From Cladosporium sp. IMV 00045 (Eukaryota; Ascomycota; Dothideomycetes; Cladosporiales; Cladosporiaceae), in NCBI GenBank assembly GCA_001931905.2, contig MSJI02000813.1:54724-118723 (forward strand): 64,000 bases of DNA, in the 5' to 3' direction. Made by a program: the position numbers and the translations under genes. The notes below the pieces were generated by a model. The model saw nothing but the letters and a program-made list of their open reading frames with translations. It did no database searches and was not told where the DNA came from. This document shows positions 1-16,026 of the stretch, piece after piece (the stretch's first letter is position 1; every line of letters begins with the position of its first letter).

Positions 1-93
1 TTGATTCATTTGTCTCTTATTGCCATATCAACAGCCATTCATTCAATCCAAGACAACCTATTTCACCAAAGACTGCCTACAACCAACAGCGTC

Positions 94-1560
94 ATGGCCG
101 CCGCCCTCGCGCCGGCTTCGGCCATCGACCTCAAATCCTCAAACACCTACTCCGTTCGTCTGGGGGCCAGTATTCTACAAGAAAACGGAGCCAAGAGATA
201 TCGAAATGTCCGGTACAATTACAAACCGCAGTCGGCAAAAAAAGCGACCGTCTCTAGCAAGTTACTTCCAGGCAAGCATCCCAACACCAGCTCGCTGTCA
301 GTGAAAGAGGAAGGCAAAGAATGGGAGTACACTGGTCGACATAAAGAACCTGGGGACGTGTATGTGCTGGTCATAAGCGGAGACGGAAAGAAAGTTGCTA
401 CGCTGGAAAAGTTGGGAAGCTCTCATTCTGTAAACTTGGCTCGCTCACCGGAGGACAACGATGCGGACAGCCTTGCGCGAAAACACCCCTATCTTCCGGG
501 CGACGACAGCGATCATGAGGACGATGGCATGTTTGGAGACGAAAGCGACACCGAAGACGCAGCGCCCGACGCCAGCAACCCATTCGACTTTCGACATTTC
601 CTGAAGTCCGTCCAGGAAGAACCTCAGCGTGAAGAGCCATCCTCACAACCCAACAAAAGCACGGTCGGAACACCAACACCTCACCACCAAACAACGCCGA
701 CAGTCACACCGATGCCGCGATCCACCAAACCCACACCAGCCTCCACCGCAGCAAAGAAACGCAAAACGCCCTCCGCCGGAGCAACCCGACCCAACCCCAA
801 GCGCGTCAGAGCAGGCGAAGACCCTCCACCCACAAACCCACCCTCCACCAAACCATCAGCCTCCAAACCATCATCCACACCCGTCCCCTCAGTCCGCATC
901 GACCGCAAAGCCTCTCTCCGCGCACCGCCCGCCCCCTCAATCGAACACCCCTCAACCCAAAACCTCCACGAAGCCTCAGCCTCCGAAGACGACGGCGAGC
1001 TCATCCTGGAAAACTCGACCGACACGAAACAAAACCCCGCCAACCTGTCCGCAATGTCCCTCGCCCTCTCCGGTGCCCTCGGCAACCGCGGCGTCGGGCC
1101 CATCAGCCTGCGCTCCGCCGCTTCATCCCCAGCAAGCGCTCTCAATTCCCCCCATCTCAACAACGCCGCCAACGCGGAAGGCAAAGAATTCGAGTTCGGT
1201 GGCGAAAGTAGTCCGGATGGCGAACAGCACGAGTTTGAATTCGTCGATAACGACGATGACGATGACGACGAGGTTCCTGGCGAAGGCGACGGAGGGGACT
1301 CCCAACTCCCCAGCTCGCCTCAGCCAGAGCAAACGCGTCAGCGCCCACAGTCGCCTGCTCTACCGCCTCCTCCTGCCGCCGCGCAGCCGCGATCGCGCAG
1401 GGCGAGTTTGGCCATGCAGGGCGGCGCTGCTGCTGACGACGAGGATGATATGGAAGCGCAGCTCGCGCTGGCTATGGCGGCGGATGAGGAGGACGATGAG
1501 CCCGCTGCGGGACTGGGGAGGGTGGATGAGAGTGATGAGGATGTGAGTGAGGAGGAGTGA
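94..1560 (+). CDS. RNA polymerase II elongation factor EAF-type protein
   Basis: Predicted 488-residue single-exon protein. The first about 110 residues match the EAF (ELL-associated factor) N-terminal domain: a Tyr-Ser-Val-Arg-Leu strand, then an Arg-Tyr-Arg-Asn-Val-Arg-Tyr-Asn-Tyr-Lys-Pro stretch. The rest is low complexity: Pro/Thr/Ser-rich with short basic patches, then strongly acidic blocks including an Asp run around 1245-1270 and an acidic C-terminus, as expected of a transactivation tail. EAF proteins bind ELL and stimulate Pol II elongation in the nucleus. The frame is open to the window edge, but the ATG at 94 is preferred because the conserved domain follows closely and the upstream residues look like leader sequence. 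It is convergent with AROM. The family call is from motif memory. Confidence 0.8.
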   Translation: MAAALAPASAIDLKSSNTYSVRLGASILQENGAKRYRNVRYNYKPQSAKKATVSSKLLPGKHPNTSSLSVKEEGKEWEYTGRHKEPGDVYVLVISGDGKKVATLEKLGSSHSVNLARSPEDNDADSLARKHPYLPGDDSDHEDDGMFGDESDTEDAAPDASNPFDFRHFLKSVQEEPQREEPSSQPNKSTVGTPTPHHQTTPTVTPMPRSTKPTPASTAAKKRKTPSAGATRPNPKRVRAGEDPPPTNPPSTKPSASKPSSTPVPSVRIDRKASLRAPPAPSIEHPSTQNLHEASASEDDGELILENSTDTKQNPANLSAMSLALSGALGNRGVGPISLRSAASSPASALNSPHLNNAANAEGKEFEFGGESSPDGEQHEFEFVDNDDDDDDEVPGEGDGGDSQLPSSPQPEQTRQRPQSPALPPPPAAAQPRSRRASLAMQGGAAADDEDDMEAQLALAMAADEEDDEPAAGLGRVDESDEDVSEEE

Positions 1561-1996
1561 GGGGATTGATTGTTGGGAAATTTTGTTTGAAGCGTTTATA
1601 TCGCCTTTTCTTTTTTTTTTCGGGACTGGAGGTTTAAATATCTAGAAGGTTGGATAATCAGTGTCCACATGTCATGTGTCAGCTTAATAGGGTTTACGTG
1701 TGTTTGGAGAAACTATAATTACACACTTTGGCAAATTTATCTGTTCGACGTCGGATCTGAGACTACGGAACGAGCGATTTACATGAGAAGAGGTTGTGGT
1801 TCTTCTTGAGAACACTTTGCTTCCAGCGTCTATATACCCCATACATAGTACTACATACAAGAAAGACAGCCAGCGGAATTTTCGACCAGTCCCAAAATGA
1901 CTCCTGCACAATGCTTTCAACATGACCAAGAATTGTTTCTCAAGGACATCAGGATCAAAAAGATAAAAGAAAATTGAGAAAAAAATTCTCAGGTCC
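1561..1996. other. Convergent 3' intergenic region
   Basis: Lies between the stop codons of two convergent genes and so should hold both 3' UTRs. A T-run lies near 1609-1620. No ORF or other feature is seen. Confidence 0.6.
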
Positions 1997-7407
<5,411 letters not shown>

Positions 7408-8440
7408 CTATGCGCCAAGTGTGATCTCACCCTTGTAAGTGCCTTCAGTCAAACCCAGAGTCTCAATGAGGTTCTGCCATCTGGGACCGCCTCTCTCCTT
7501 CTTCCTCAGATAGTTCAGGTGCTTTTGCCTCTTGTGCACCAACAATCTCAAGTTCCTCTTGCCGACCTTGTCTTTGTGTCCTCTACCCTCGGCAAATTCC
7601 GCCAGCGTTCTGATCTTCGCCGTCAGAATGGCGACCTGCACCTCAGAGCTGCCGGTATCCTGGCCCACCCGCTCTTGCTTCTGCATCACAGGTCCCTTGT
7701 GAACTCCCGTGGGCTTAGGGTCGAGGACCTTGTCTGTGTTGTGGCGACCGAAAGCGTCAATGCAGCGCTGGATGTTGACGCGCAGACGATCTTTTGAGCT
7801 GGCCAGAGACAGGGAAGAAATGCGCCTCACGGCCTCGGCCGCGGCAGCCTGGTCTTGCGCATGTTGGGCGCGTGCGTCTTCTTCCGTCAAATCTCCAGTC
7901 GCGTAGGCGGATTGGTCCCTCGAGAACTCCTCGTCGGATGGCGTGCTCAGCCAGCTGCTGTGTTTGATGCCCTGTTCAAGTTCGGCTTTGTTGAGGAAGA
8001 AGTTGAGGTGCTCATCGCGCGCGGTCTTAGGGCCGGGGGCGTCTTTGGCGGGTGATCCATCTACACGCAGGGCAGTCTCAACTGAAGGTGGTGAAGGCTC
8101 GGGTGGGAGAGCGGTGTCGAATGAGCGGACAAAGGGCGTCTCGGTGCCTCGTACGGGATCTCCGAGTCTTGAGGCACGTTCTCCTTTGAGGACCTCCTGC
8201 CTGCTTTGGTTGGCGGCTTTGCGCGCCTTGGATTGGGCAATGGCGTATGGGTCTCTGCGCCTTTTGCGCTGGGTCACGGTCGAGGCATGCTGGGAGGGAG
8301 TCGTAGAGAATGCGCGGGCGAACGAAGAAGGCGGTTGGGCTGTGAGATGTCAGTCGTGTTGTTAATGAAGGTGTTGTGGGAATGTTTGACTAACCTGCAG
8401 GAGCCTTGAGGCATGTGAGCATGGGTATTCTGGGCGGCAT
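7408..8440 (-). CDS. Mitochondrial small-subunit ribosomal protein uS15 (Mrps28 type)
   Basis: Two exons, 8440-8395 and 8339-7408, with a 55-base GT-AG intron; the spliced frame is open and gives 325 residues. Exon 1 encodes only 15 complete codons. The joined N-terminus is basic and Ser/Thr/Ala-rich and includes ARAFSTTPSQHAS, a typical mitochondrial presequence with cleavage region. The C-terminal about 110 residues are the uS15 domain: GSSEVQVAILTAKIRTLAEF, HKDKVGKRNLRLLVHKRQKHL and YLRKKE. The long middle extension is typical of fungal mitochondrial uS15, which binds the small-subunit rRNA in the mitochondrial ribosome. Starting at the second exon alone would lose the presequence, which supports the two-exon model. 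Confidence 0.88.
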
Positions 8441-8559
8441 TGTGGATGATGGGTGGTCAATAGACTATCACTACCACTATCTTCCCCTTCAAACCAGACG
8501 GCTTCCAACACAGCGCATCTCGACTTCTTGCTCGGGAATGCTGCGGAGAATCGTGAATG
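8441..8559. other. uS15m upstream region bordering the assembly gap
   Basis: Short sequence between the uS15m start and the N run. Read on the minus strand in all frames, it gives no convincing ALG7 C-terminus, so the real end of ALG7 probably lies inside the gap. Confidence 0.4.
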
Positions 8560-8579
8560 NNNNNNNNNNNNNNNNNNNN
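8560..8579. other. Assembly gap (20 N)
   Basis: Exactly twenty N bases, which looks like a placeholder rather than a measured length. It interrupts the 3' half of ALG7; the true gap must be much longer than 20 bases if that gene is intact (see findings). Confidence 0.99.
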
Positions 8580-9483
8580 CTCGGCGACAAGTAGAGCATG
8601 TCGTTCAGCACCAGAAGGAATGCAATCACCAAGGACTGACCCACTTCGATTCCGTTGACTCCGGCCAGAATGTTAATACAATTCGGGCAGAAGATGGAGA
8701 TTGCCGCCATGTAGAGGTAATAAAATCCTCCAAGATCCACCAGGTCGCCCAAGTAATTTCTCAAGGGCAAAGGAACGACGACGTGCGTCACGCCAAAGTC
8801 GACGAAGTAAAGACCCAGCATTGGCAGCGCGGCGAAGGCGGGAATGAAAAACTTGTGTCGCCACCGCATATCGAAGGAATCGTCGAGGATTCCAAGGATT
8901 GTTACAGTGGCCAGCGTTCCGTATGCGAAGCCGTAGGATGCAAGCTGATTGCGCGTTAGCAAAGTCCTGTAATTTGAGATTGGCGGCTAGAGAACTCCTT
9001 ACTTTCTCCAGAGGAAATCGATGCAGAAAGCGTCCATTTTCGACTTCGTGTGCTTCGACGACACGGCTTTCATCGCCTGATTCGAATGTGGCCGCAGCGA
9101 TATCGCGTTTGAAAGCGAATGGCAGGAAATTCACGATGGCCAGCAAATATACGAGCGCAGTGAGCAAGCCCATCGCCTCTGGTCTTTCGCCGTCGTTAGC
9201 ATGTCACACCAGTATCAGAATTTCTCTCGACTTACATCTCGATTGGGTTCTTCTTCGACAGATCTTTTCCTTTGTAGCCTCGTCGAATGAACACATCGCC
9301 GGTCCACCTAATCAGTGCATAGGAGAATGCAAAAGCAGCGCCTGAAATGGCCAGCGAGGCGAACAGCGGCTCACCATCGTTGCGCCAGGTATTGATCAGT
9401 ATCGAGACGCAAGCAATGCTCAGCACACTCAGAGAGTATACCTCTGTAGAGCTCAAGTCTTGCATCTCGTCAATCACCTGCAC
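8580..9483 (-). CDS. alg7: UDP-GlcNAc:dolichyl-phosphate GlcNAc-1-phosphate transferase (partial, 3' end in gap)
   Basis: Three exons are readable: 9483-9236, 9183-9003 and 8944 to the gap edge at 8580. The two GT-AG introns are 52 and 58 bases and keep frame. The product is a polytopic ER membrane enzyme that makes GlcNAc-PP-dolichol, the first step of N-glycan precursor synthesis and the target of tunicamycin. Recognisable segments are LIRWTGDVFIRRGYKGKDLS, IPEAMGLLTALVYLL across the first junction, LGILDDSF with the Asp pair, MRWRHKFFIPAFAALP, VVVPLPLRN, and NINILAGVNGIEVGQ-like CINILAGVNGIEVGQS. The coding sequence runs into the N gap just after DMLYLSP, so the cytosolic His-rich loop, last membrane helices and stop are missing. 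The ATG at 9465 is an alternative start. Confidence 0.9.
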
Positions 9484-10111
9484 GCTTCAAGCGATTCTTT
9501 GGCGTTGTTGCAGATGAGTACTGAACAATTGTCAAGGCCAGCATGCTTCAACGCTGTTGGCCAGCTGGCTCTCCTTATGAAACTTAGCGGCGGGTAGAGC
9601 CGCGTCTCGGTAAAGTGTGCCTGGCGTTTCTGCCGTTTCACAGTATTATGTGGATGATGTGCTTCATCAACAGTAGGTCTCCCACGCATTCGAACAAGTT
9701 TCAAAAGATCTACGAAGTTGATCAGCAGGGGAGCGAGGGGAGTTCCAGTTGAATCGGCTGCTTTCTTATCGCTCACCAGGTTGCCAGCCGGAGAAGCCGA
9801 GCGGATTGCTCGTGATCGTCAAGGGGTTTTGTTGTTTGACTCGTCACATACAAGAGTCGACAGGGTGTGAGCAGGGTAACTCTCCTTGGCCCGACGCGTT
9901 GGATTCGCATGCAAGGCTGTGAACCCTTCGTCTCCATATCTCCAGGACCTGGAGCACACGTACCACGACCGGCATCTGAGACTGATCTGCAGCATTGATT
10001 GCTTGATTGCCTGCTTCGCCCAGCAGCCAAGCTCTTGCCACCAAGCACGGTTGGCCGCATCCTAGTACTTACTCCCGAGAATCAACAGAGCTGCAGAAAG
10101 TTCAGAGTAAC
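9484..10111. other. Divergent promoter region of ALG7 and SEH1
   Basis: Both neighbours start here and point outward. Overlapping short ORFs show no recognisable domain and are judged chance ORFs. Confidence 0.5.
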
Positions 10112-11257
10112 ATGGCTTCAAGTGGTGCCCACCGCTTCTCTCATGGCCACAGAGACTTGCTTCTAGCTGTGAGCTACAACATATACGGCACGCGTGCCGC
10201 CACATCCTCCTCGGACCACAAGCTCAAAGTCTGGGACTGCAATGAGAAGACCGGAGCTTGGATCGTCACGGACGCGTGGACAGCTCATGATGCGCAAGTC
10301 ACCGACGTGAGGTGGAACGGACCCTACGTGGGAGAACATATTGCATCCATTGGCGAGGATGGAACGCTTAAGATCTGGCAGGAAGATGTCAACGAGGCCG
10401 CCAACTCGGGACGGCGGTGGAAGCGAATCTTCCAGTTACTCACCGCCACAGGAGTACCTTACATGGGCCTCGACATCAAGAACGTTGGCTCGGAGAGTTA
10501 TTTTGCTGTTGCTACTCGAGATGGCTATATCACTGTGTGCGAGCCAGAGGACCACGACGACCTCTCGTCCTGGAAGGTGCTGTGGCAGGACTATCTCTGC
10601 AAAATTCCTACAAGAATGGATGAGACGAGCTTTCGTCTGAGCTGGCATAAGGAGACTCTTCCTACATGGCCAGCCATCCTAGCAGGCTTGGATCGCAAAA
10701 GCTTGGGGCTTGCAGTTGCTGTTGGGAACGTGGTGCGAGTTTTGCGGACTGACAAGGACCGCAAGTTCTACAACGCCGCTGTTTTAGAAGGCGCGAAGGC
10801 GCTGGTGAGGGATGTCGCGTGGTCAAATGGCAGCATGCGAGGCTTCGATACGATAGCTACAGCAAGCAAAGATGGCTTCATCCGGATTTACGAGTTACAT
10901 ACACCAGGCGCCGCCGCGTTCTCAACTCTTAGCACTGGACCCGAAGATGTAGAGCCTCTGCCGCAACGCTCTCACCTTCCTTCTCCCAGGCCTACGCGCT
11001 CTGGTATAGGCGCCGGCCTCGCCAGCAGTGCGAAGAACAAACGAGAGGATCAAGCGGACGTGCCAGGTGCCGTCAAGCAGGATGCAAAACTTGTCGCTGA
11101 ACTTGAACTCCGGGAAGGCGTGCCTTGGAGAGTATCTTGGAATCCCACTGGCGATATGCTGGTCTCGACTGCAGACGAGGGCTCTGTTCGCATCTGGAAG
11201 AAGTCTCTCGAAGGCAAATGGCTGGAGGCTGCGGAAGTGGATTCGGCTAGAGATTAA
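10112..11257 (+). CDS. seh1: Nucleoporin SEH1-like WD40 protein
   Basis: Predicted 381-residue single-exon protein. It opens with HRDLLLAVSYNIYGTRAATS followed by SDHKLKVWD, the diagnostic Seh1/Sec13-like first WD repeat. Further repeats are seen at AHDAQVTDVRWNG...DGTLKIWQED, YFAVATRDGYITV, ALVRDVAWSNG...SKDGFIRIYEL, and the last blade WRVSWNPTGDMLVSTADEGSV followed by RIWKK. A disordered insert of about 50 residues precedes the last blade. Seh1 is an incomplete beta-propeller shared by the Nup84 nuclear-pore complex and the SEA/GATOR2 complex at the vacuole. The ATG at 10112 is chosen because the WD fold begins right after it; the open frame upstream is leader. Confidence 0.88.
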   Translation: MASSGAHRFSHGHRDLLLAVSYNIYGTRAATSSSDHKLKVWDCNEKTGAWIVTDAWTAHDAQVTDVRWNGPYVGEHIASIGEDGTLKIWQEDVNEAANSGRRWKRIFQLLTATGVPYMGLDIKNVGSESYFAVATRDGYITVCEPEDHDDLSSWKVLWQDYLCKIPTRMDETSFRLSWHKETLPTWPAILAGLDRKSLGLAVAVGNVVRVLRTDKDRKFYNAAVLEGAKALVRDVAWSNGSMRGFDTIATASKDGFIRIYELHTPGAAAFSTLSTGPEDVEPLPQRSHLPSPRPTRSGIGAGLASSAKNKREDQADVPGAVKQDAKLVAELELREGVPWRVSWNPTGDMLVSTADEGSVRIWKKSLEGKWLEAAEVDSARD

Positions 11258-12026
11258 TGATGACTTATGCCAAAGTTACATGTATGTTTGTCGCTCTACC
11301 CAAGACCAGGACCGAATCATCATCGACCTTCTCTAAGCATACTTGTAAAGCATCACAGACGGAAGAATCGGCCCCGAAATAATATGGAAGTTATTCACTT
11401 GAGGCACACATGTGCTGCCGTTCGTCCGAGTCGGCGATTGTCAATGCGGATCAAACCCTAGCTTGTGCCCGCAAGCCATGCTTCGAGGAAGCTCCATCGA
11501 ATATTGTGCAGCACGCCCGTTCGAACAGTCAATACGCCGTGACGACGGGTTTTCTCTTTTTGCTGGCGCGAATTCATGCTCAGAGAAATTCGCGTCTTAA
11601 GTCTACATGATGGAGTATCGCAAGGCTCGACTTCAGCTAATAATTCAGCGTCAAATATCTTGTTCACGAAGCAATGCCGATCTCATGCCGATTTAGCCTA
11701 AGTCGTCAATCAATTACTTCGGCAAAGCCGCCTCGCCATTCGGCGCCGTGAATGCCTCACCTCACCCCGCAAAGCTGGCTGATTGATGGATTGTTTGTTT
11801 CTCACGGCGGCTGGTGAACAGACAACAAACTCTCGCGAGAACCATTGCCGGCTCCCCACGTAGTCAACAATGACGGCATCTTAATACAAGTTTCAATGAT
11901 GTAGCCGCTCGCTTCCGCGTTCCTTGCATATCATGCCCAGGTCATTCAGGTACATAAACAAGCTTCTCCCCCAAGCTGGAGCTATGTATTTGTCGATTAT
12001 TGCTTGTAAGCGACAAGATTACGACG
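11258..12026. other. Intergenic region, SEH1 3' side and esterase promoter
   Basis: No ORF with a recognisable domain and no repeat noticed. The last about 100 bases form the likely leader of the secreted esterase. Confidence 0.5.
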
Positions 12027-13241
12027 ATGAAACTCTCGACTTTTGCAGCCACAATCTCTTTGGCAAGCACTGCCATTGCAGCGCCTCCGCGTGGGCGTGA
12101 GCACCGAAAGCCCGGCCGTCCAGGTCCTCCAGGCCATCACCCCAAATCCTCCGCCTGGGACTTGAAGAAATTCACCAGTCTGGTGGCTTTTGGCGACAGC
12201 TATACCGACGACTCAAGGCTCGGATACTTTGCCAGCAACAATGGCTCGGCTCCGCCCGTCGGCTGGGTCAACCCAGCGGTAAATTTTTATTAACATCGGC
12301 CTACAGACTTTTTGGACTGATCATATCGTAGAATTACAACTCTGCCAGTGGTGGACGTCCCTGGCCACAGTATGTCGCGCAGTACGCTGGCGCCAATGTT
12401 TACAACTACGCCGTCTCAGGTGCCGTATGCAGCAACGATATCACTCCACGTAACTTCGAGGCCATCGACGCCCCATTCCCAGCAGTCGAACAATACGAGG
12501 TACCGGCATACATCGCAGACTCGCATTACGTTGACGAGAACGGAACCAAGTTCATGGTCAACCCTCCGGACGAGACCGTTCACAGCATCTTCATCGGCAC
12601 AAACGACCTGGGCAACTACGCTTTCATAACCGACTCCCAAGTCGCTGGCAAGAACATTGTTGATTACACTGAGTGTGTGTTCAGAGCCATAGAAAGCGTC
12701 TACAACAACGGAGCGCGCTACTTCGTTCTGCAGAATGTGGCTCCACTGAACCTGCTTCCTCAGTACGGGCTGCCGGAGAAGGGGGGACTTGCCACAACCC
12801 AATATTGGGAGGACAAGTCAGGAAATTTGACGGAGATCAGCTACAAGATGTACGAGTACGTCTCGCTGGTCAACGATGTCTTCAAGTACCAGACCACCTT
12901 TTTGGCAAAGATCTCAGACCGCATCCCGGGAGCCCATATCGCAGTCATGGACATCAACGGTTTGGTAAGTGATCATGTTTGTTGTTGTCTGAGCAGTTAT
13001 TAACAGCAACCAATCGCAGTTGACTGATATGTACAACAACCCCTCCGCATACCTCAATGGTACTGCGCCGCCCAATGTAACTGGTTACTCCAACCTAAAT
13101 GGCACAGTAGATGCGAGCCCCGACAGCTTCCTGTGGTATGATGAATTGCACCCGAGCGAGCAGACCGATCGAATAATCGCTCGCGAATTCATCAATGTGG
13201 TTGAGGGAGACAGCAAGTGGGCAACATATTGGTCTGCTTAG
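12027..13241 (+). CDS. Secreted GDSL/SGNH esterase (CE16-like)
   Basis: Three exons, 12027-12278, 12332-12964 and 13020-13241, joined by 53- and 55-base introns, both phase 0; the product is 368 residues. Residues 1-19 form a signal peptide with likely cleavage after Ala-Ile-Ala-Ala. A short Pro/Gly/His-rich linker follows. SGNH blocks are all present: VAFGDSYTD with nucleophile Ser58 (block I), SGAVCSND (block II Gly), FIGTNDLG (block III Asn), and DELHPSE with Asp336 and His339 (block V). Several N-glycosylation sequons fit an extracellular enzyme. Proteins of this build in filamentous fungi are usually acetylesterases or lipases acting on plant polysaccharide side groups; the substrate is inference. 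The gene stands alone between long spacers. Confidence 0.85.
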
Positions 13242-16026
13242 TCATGGGGTTCGACCGAAGCCCTGATTTCAATGTACATACGAAAGTTGGTTGAGGGAAA
13301 GAATGATGACCGAGTATCGAAATGTATATTGGAAATACTGATGAAATGAGAAGTGTTCGTCTTACAAGCTGACTGTGAACGTGAGTCATGTCACACAAGT
13401 TGTCAACGAATGAGAACCATGCTGCCACCTATGGGCTAGACGCAAGCAATGTACAAGAACTACCCCATGACTCCGGTCAAAAGAATTTTCCACATGAGCC
13501 TGCAGCACTGAAGGAATGCCACTGGACCATAATACTCGCTCAAGCGGCTTTTCTGCGAACCACAAGACCGCCTACCAATTAATCTCTCACCACCAACGTC
13601 TCATTCGCGCGGCTGTCACCGCCGACCCTTGGCCTCTCATCCATGCAAGCCGCACTGATTGGATAGCCCGCATCGCGGCCCAAGCATCGCCAGCGAGGCG
13701 GAGCACCAGCATTACAGATCAGTTGCCCCCAATCACGGAAGGTAAATGTCGTTCAATGATCGCGAGGGAGGCTTCCGTGAGGCGTGCCGGCGGCTTGGTG
13801 CCGATGCGGGTGTACGTTAGATCTGTCGTGTATTTTCGAGCTTTAAAGTGACCGCAGGTCATTATGGATAGGTGATCAGGTTTGCCTTGCGGACTCTTTC
13901 GTCAGCTCTGTGAAAGTCAGAGTACTGCTTAGGTCGCTGATGATGTCTTCGGGACATTTTATGTGCTCGTGGGGGATGAAGTGGCTTCTAGCACGTGAAA
14001 ACGCGCATGCATCGAAGGGTATCATCGCTCCTCTTCATATCAGTATATAGCAAGAGGTCTGACAGCATTCAAGGCCTAGTCGGATCGCCTCACATTAGCT
14101 CTGATATGCTCAGGGTACCTGCTGCGTTTCAGCTTGCTTGCGCCAGCGGCCAAATGGTTCAAAATCAAACGCAAAGACTTGCCGTCTGTCTGAATCAGGC
14201 AAAGGTTTTGGGCCCTATTTGTTGGATGAATAAGTGACCCATCGCGCATGAATTGTACGCTTCTTTGCCGCGACTGAAGCATCATGTTGGCTGGAAGCGG
14301 TGAAGCCTGTTGCCAACTCGCTAATGCAGAGCAACAAGCGAATTCTCGAACACTGAAGCGATGTTCCAGGCTGTGCTATCACACCGCAATCACGTGCATT
14401 TCCAATCGACGGATCTTGCCATTAGACGATGACCATTCGCGAAGGTTTGGGAATCACATCCAGGGTAAGCCACGCCCCACGCCCAAGACCTGGAGAAGTT
14501 GGAGGCAGTCTGGAAGCTTTTGGCTTGAGGAAGAATTAGGCTCAGACTTTCGGCAAGGGACGTTCAGATCGGAGAGAATCCATATGGCACTGAGACATGG
14601 CTTTGAAAATCCACGTGGCGGCCGAGGCCCAAAGGAGGCGCAAGCAGGTCTATCGTCGTCACGTTGGCCAGAACATGTTGTGAGACTTCTCTCACGGCCG
14701 AAGTGACGACCGCAAACACCGGGCGAGAATGTTGGGCATCCAGTCAGAAAGCCATGCGTGGCCTCGTATCACGTCCGCTGCCTGACAAGATGTGATAGCT
14801 GCGGTAAGCCCAAAATATGAGGCCTCAGACGACCCTAGCAATATGCTGTAGCCAGTCCAGATTTCCGATCGGTGCAATTCCACACGGCCTAGTGACGAGC
14901 GAAACAAAGCGCAGCCACCGAGACACATCGTTTTTTCAATTGACAGGTCCTTCTCACATACACGTAGCAGACAGCTTACCCATCGTCGCACGACATACAA
15001 TCGGCCAAGGGAAGCGTCCAATGACGACGGGCAGAATCGTCAACAGCCGCTTCCATCATCATGCAGCTATCATGCCATCAGCCGATGAGCCGAGAAATGA
15101 AGCAACCAGGCGCTGATCCGCGGTCGCATCTTCGTGGCCTTCGAAGCGAATCATCGAAAAGACGCTTTCCTGCCCAATGTTATTCAACATGGGAAAGAGG
15201 CCACGAGCTACGAAGGCAACCACGCCGCGGAATTATAAACATGTGCTGGCAGTGTTTGCCTCAATCGACGGACTTGGTCAACTCCGTTGGGCATGTCGCG
15301 ACGAATAATCGAGAGGATAGATTCTGTATGCCAACCCGTTGCAATATCAGCCACGGCCTTTCTGCTAGGCGCCTCGTACGTGGCTGACGCGAAAGCGAGT
15401 CTGGCATTGCAGCACAGCCATCATTTGACGGAAACAATGATCCGGACAGCCTGAGGAGTTAGGTCAGCTGACAAAACTCGCAGAATCGTTGCGCCGTGCC
15501 GGGACAAGACGGATTAATGAATTGCCTGCCTTGCCTAAGGGTGGTCTTTTCGAGGGATGCAACCTCATCTAGAGAGCTGAGAAGAGCTGAGGCGGCCAAT
15601 CACTTAGCCTGGACAACCTCTTGGAACATTGTCGGGCCTTCGTCTTCCGACTGATCAGATGCCTTAGTGATGATCGCAGTTCGGTGACTCCCTCGAACAT
15701 GGTACATCGCAAGTTTACAACTTCGCACCGAAAAACCCAATACGTGGCTCTGCGCGTGAGCATCGGAGTCCGCCGGTATGGCTATGGCTGGCCTCTCGGT
15801 TTGGGTAGCAACAACGCATAGTGAATAGCTGGGCGGGCCTCAGGGACACCGCAAAATGTGTGATCTCTTCGATCTGAAATTGTAACAAGTCTCCCACGTT
15901 CTGCAATCGTGTAATTTGTTCTTGAGCCTTGCTGCACATCTTCGCGTTAAAGTGAAGCTCGTATATTGCTCGAGATCATCGTTTCTCAGGCGTGGGGGTG
16001 TGTCGTGGCACAGATTGTCGATCGCC
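13242..16026. other. 2.8-kb non-coding spacer before the zinc-finger array
   Basis: Only short overlapping ORFs without motifs. I looked for Cys-x2-4-Cys...His-x3-5-His remnants, transposase-like reading frames and terminal repeats and saw none. A CACGTG hexamer lies near 13993. It may be decayed sequence or a long promoter. Confidence 0.4.

Noticed and set aside
8489..8559. Frame after the N gap read as the ALG7 C-terminus
   Set aside because: It is in frame only because the placeholder has 20 bases, and none of the three minus-strand frames resembles the family's last helices.
13242..16026. Possible transposon or zinc-finger relic in the 2.8-kb spacer
   Set aside because: No transposase-like frame, terminal repeats or Cys/His finger spacing found on either strand.
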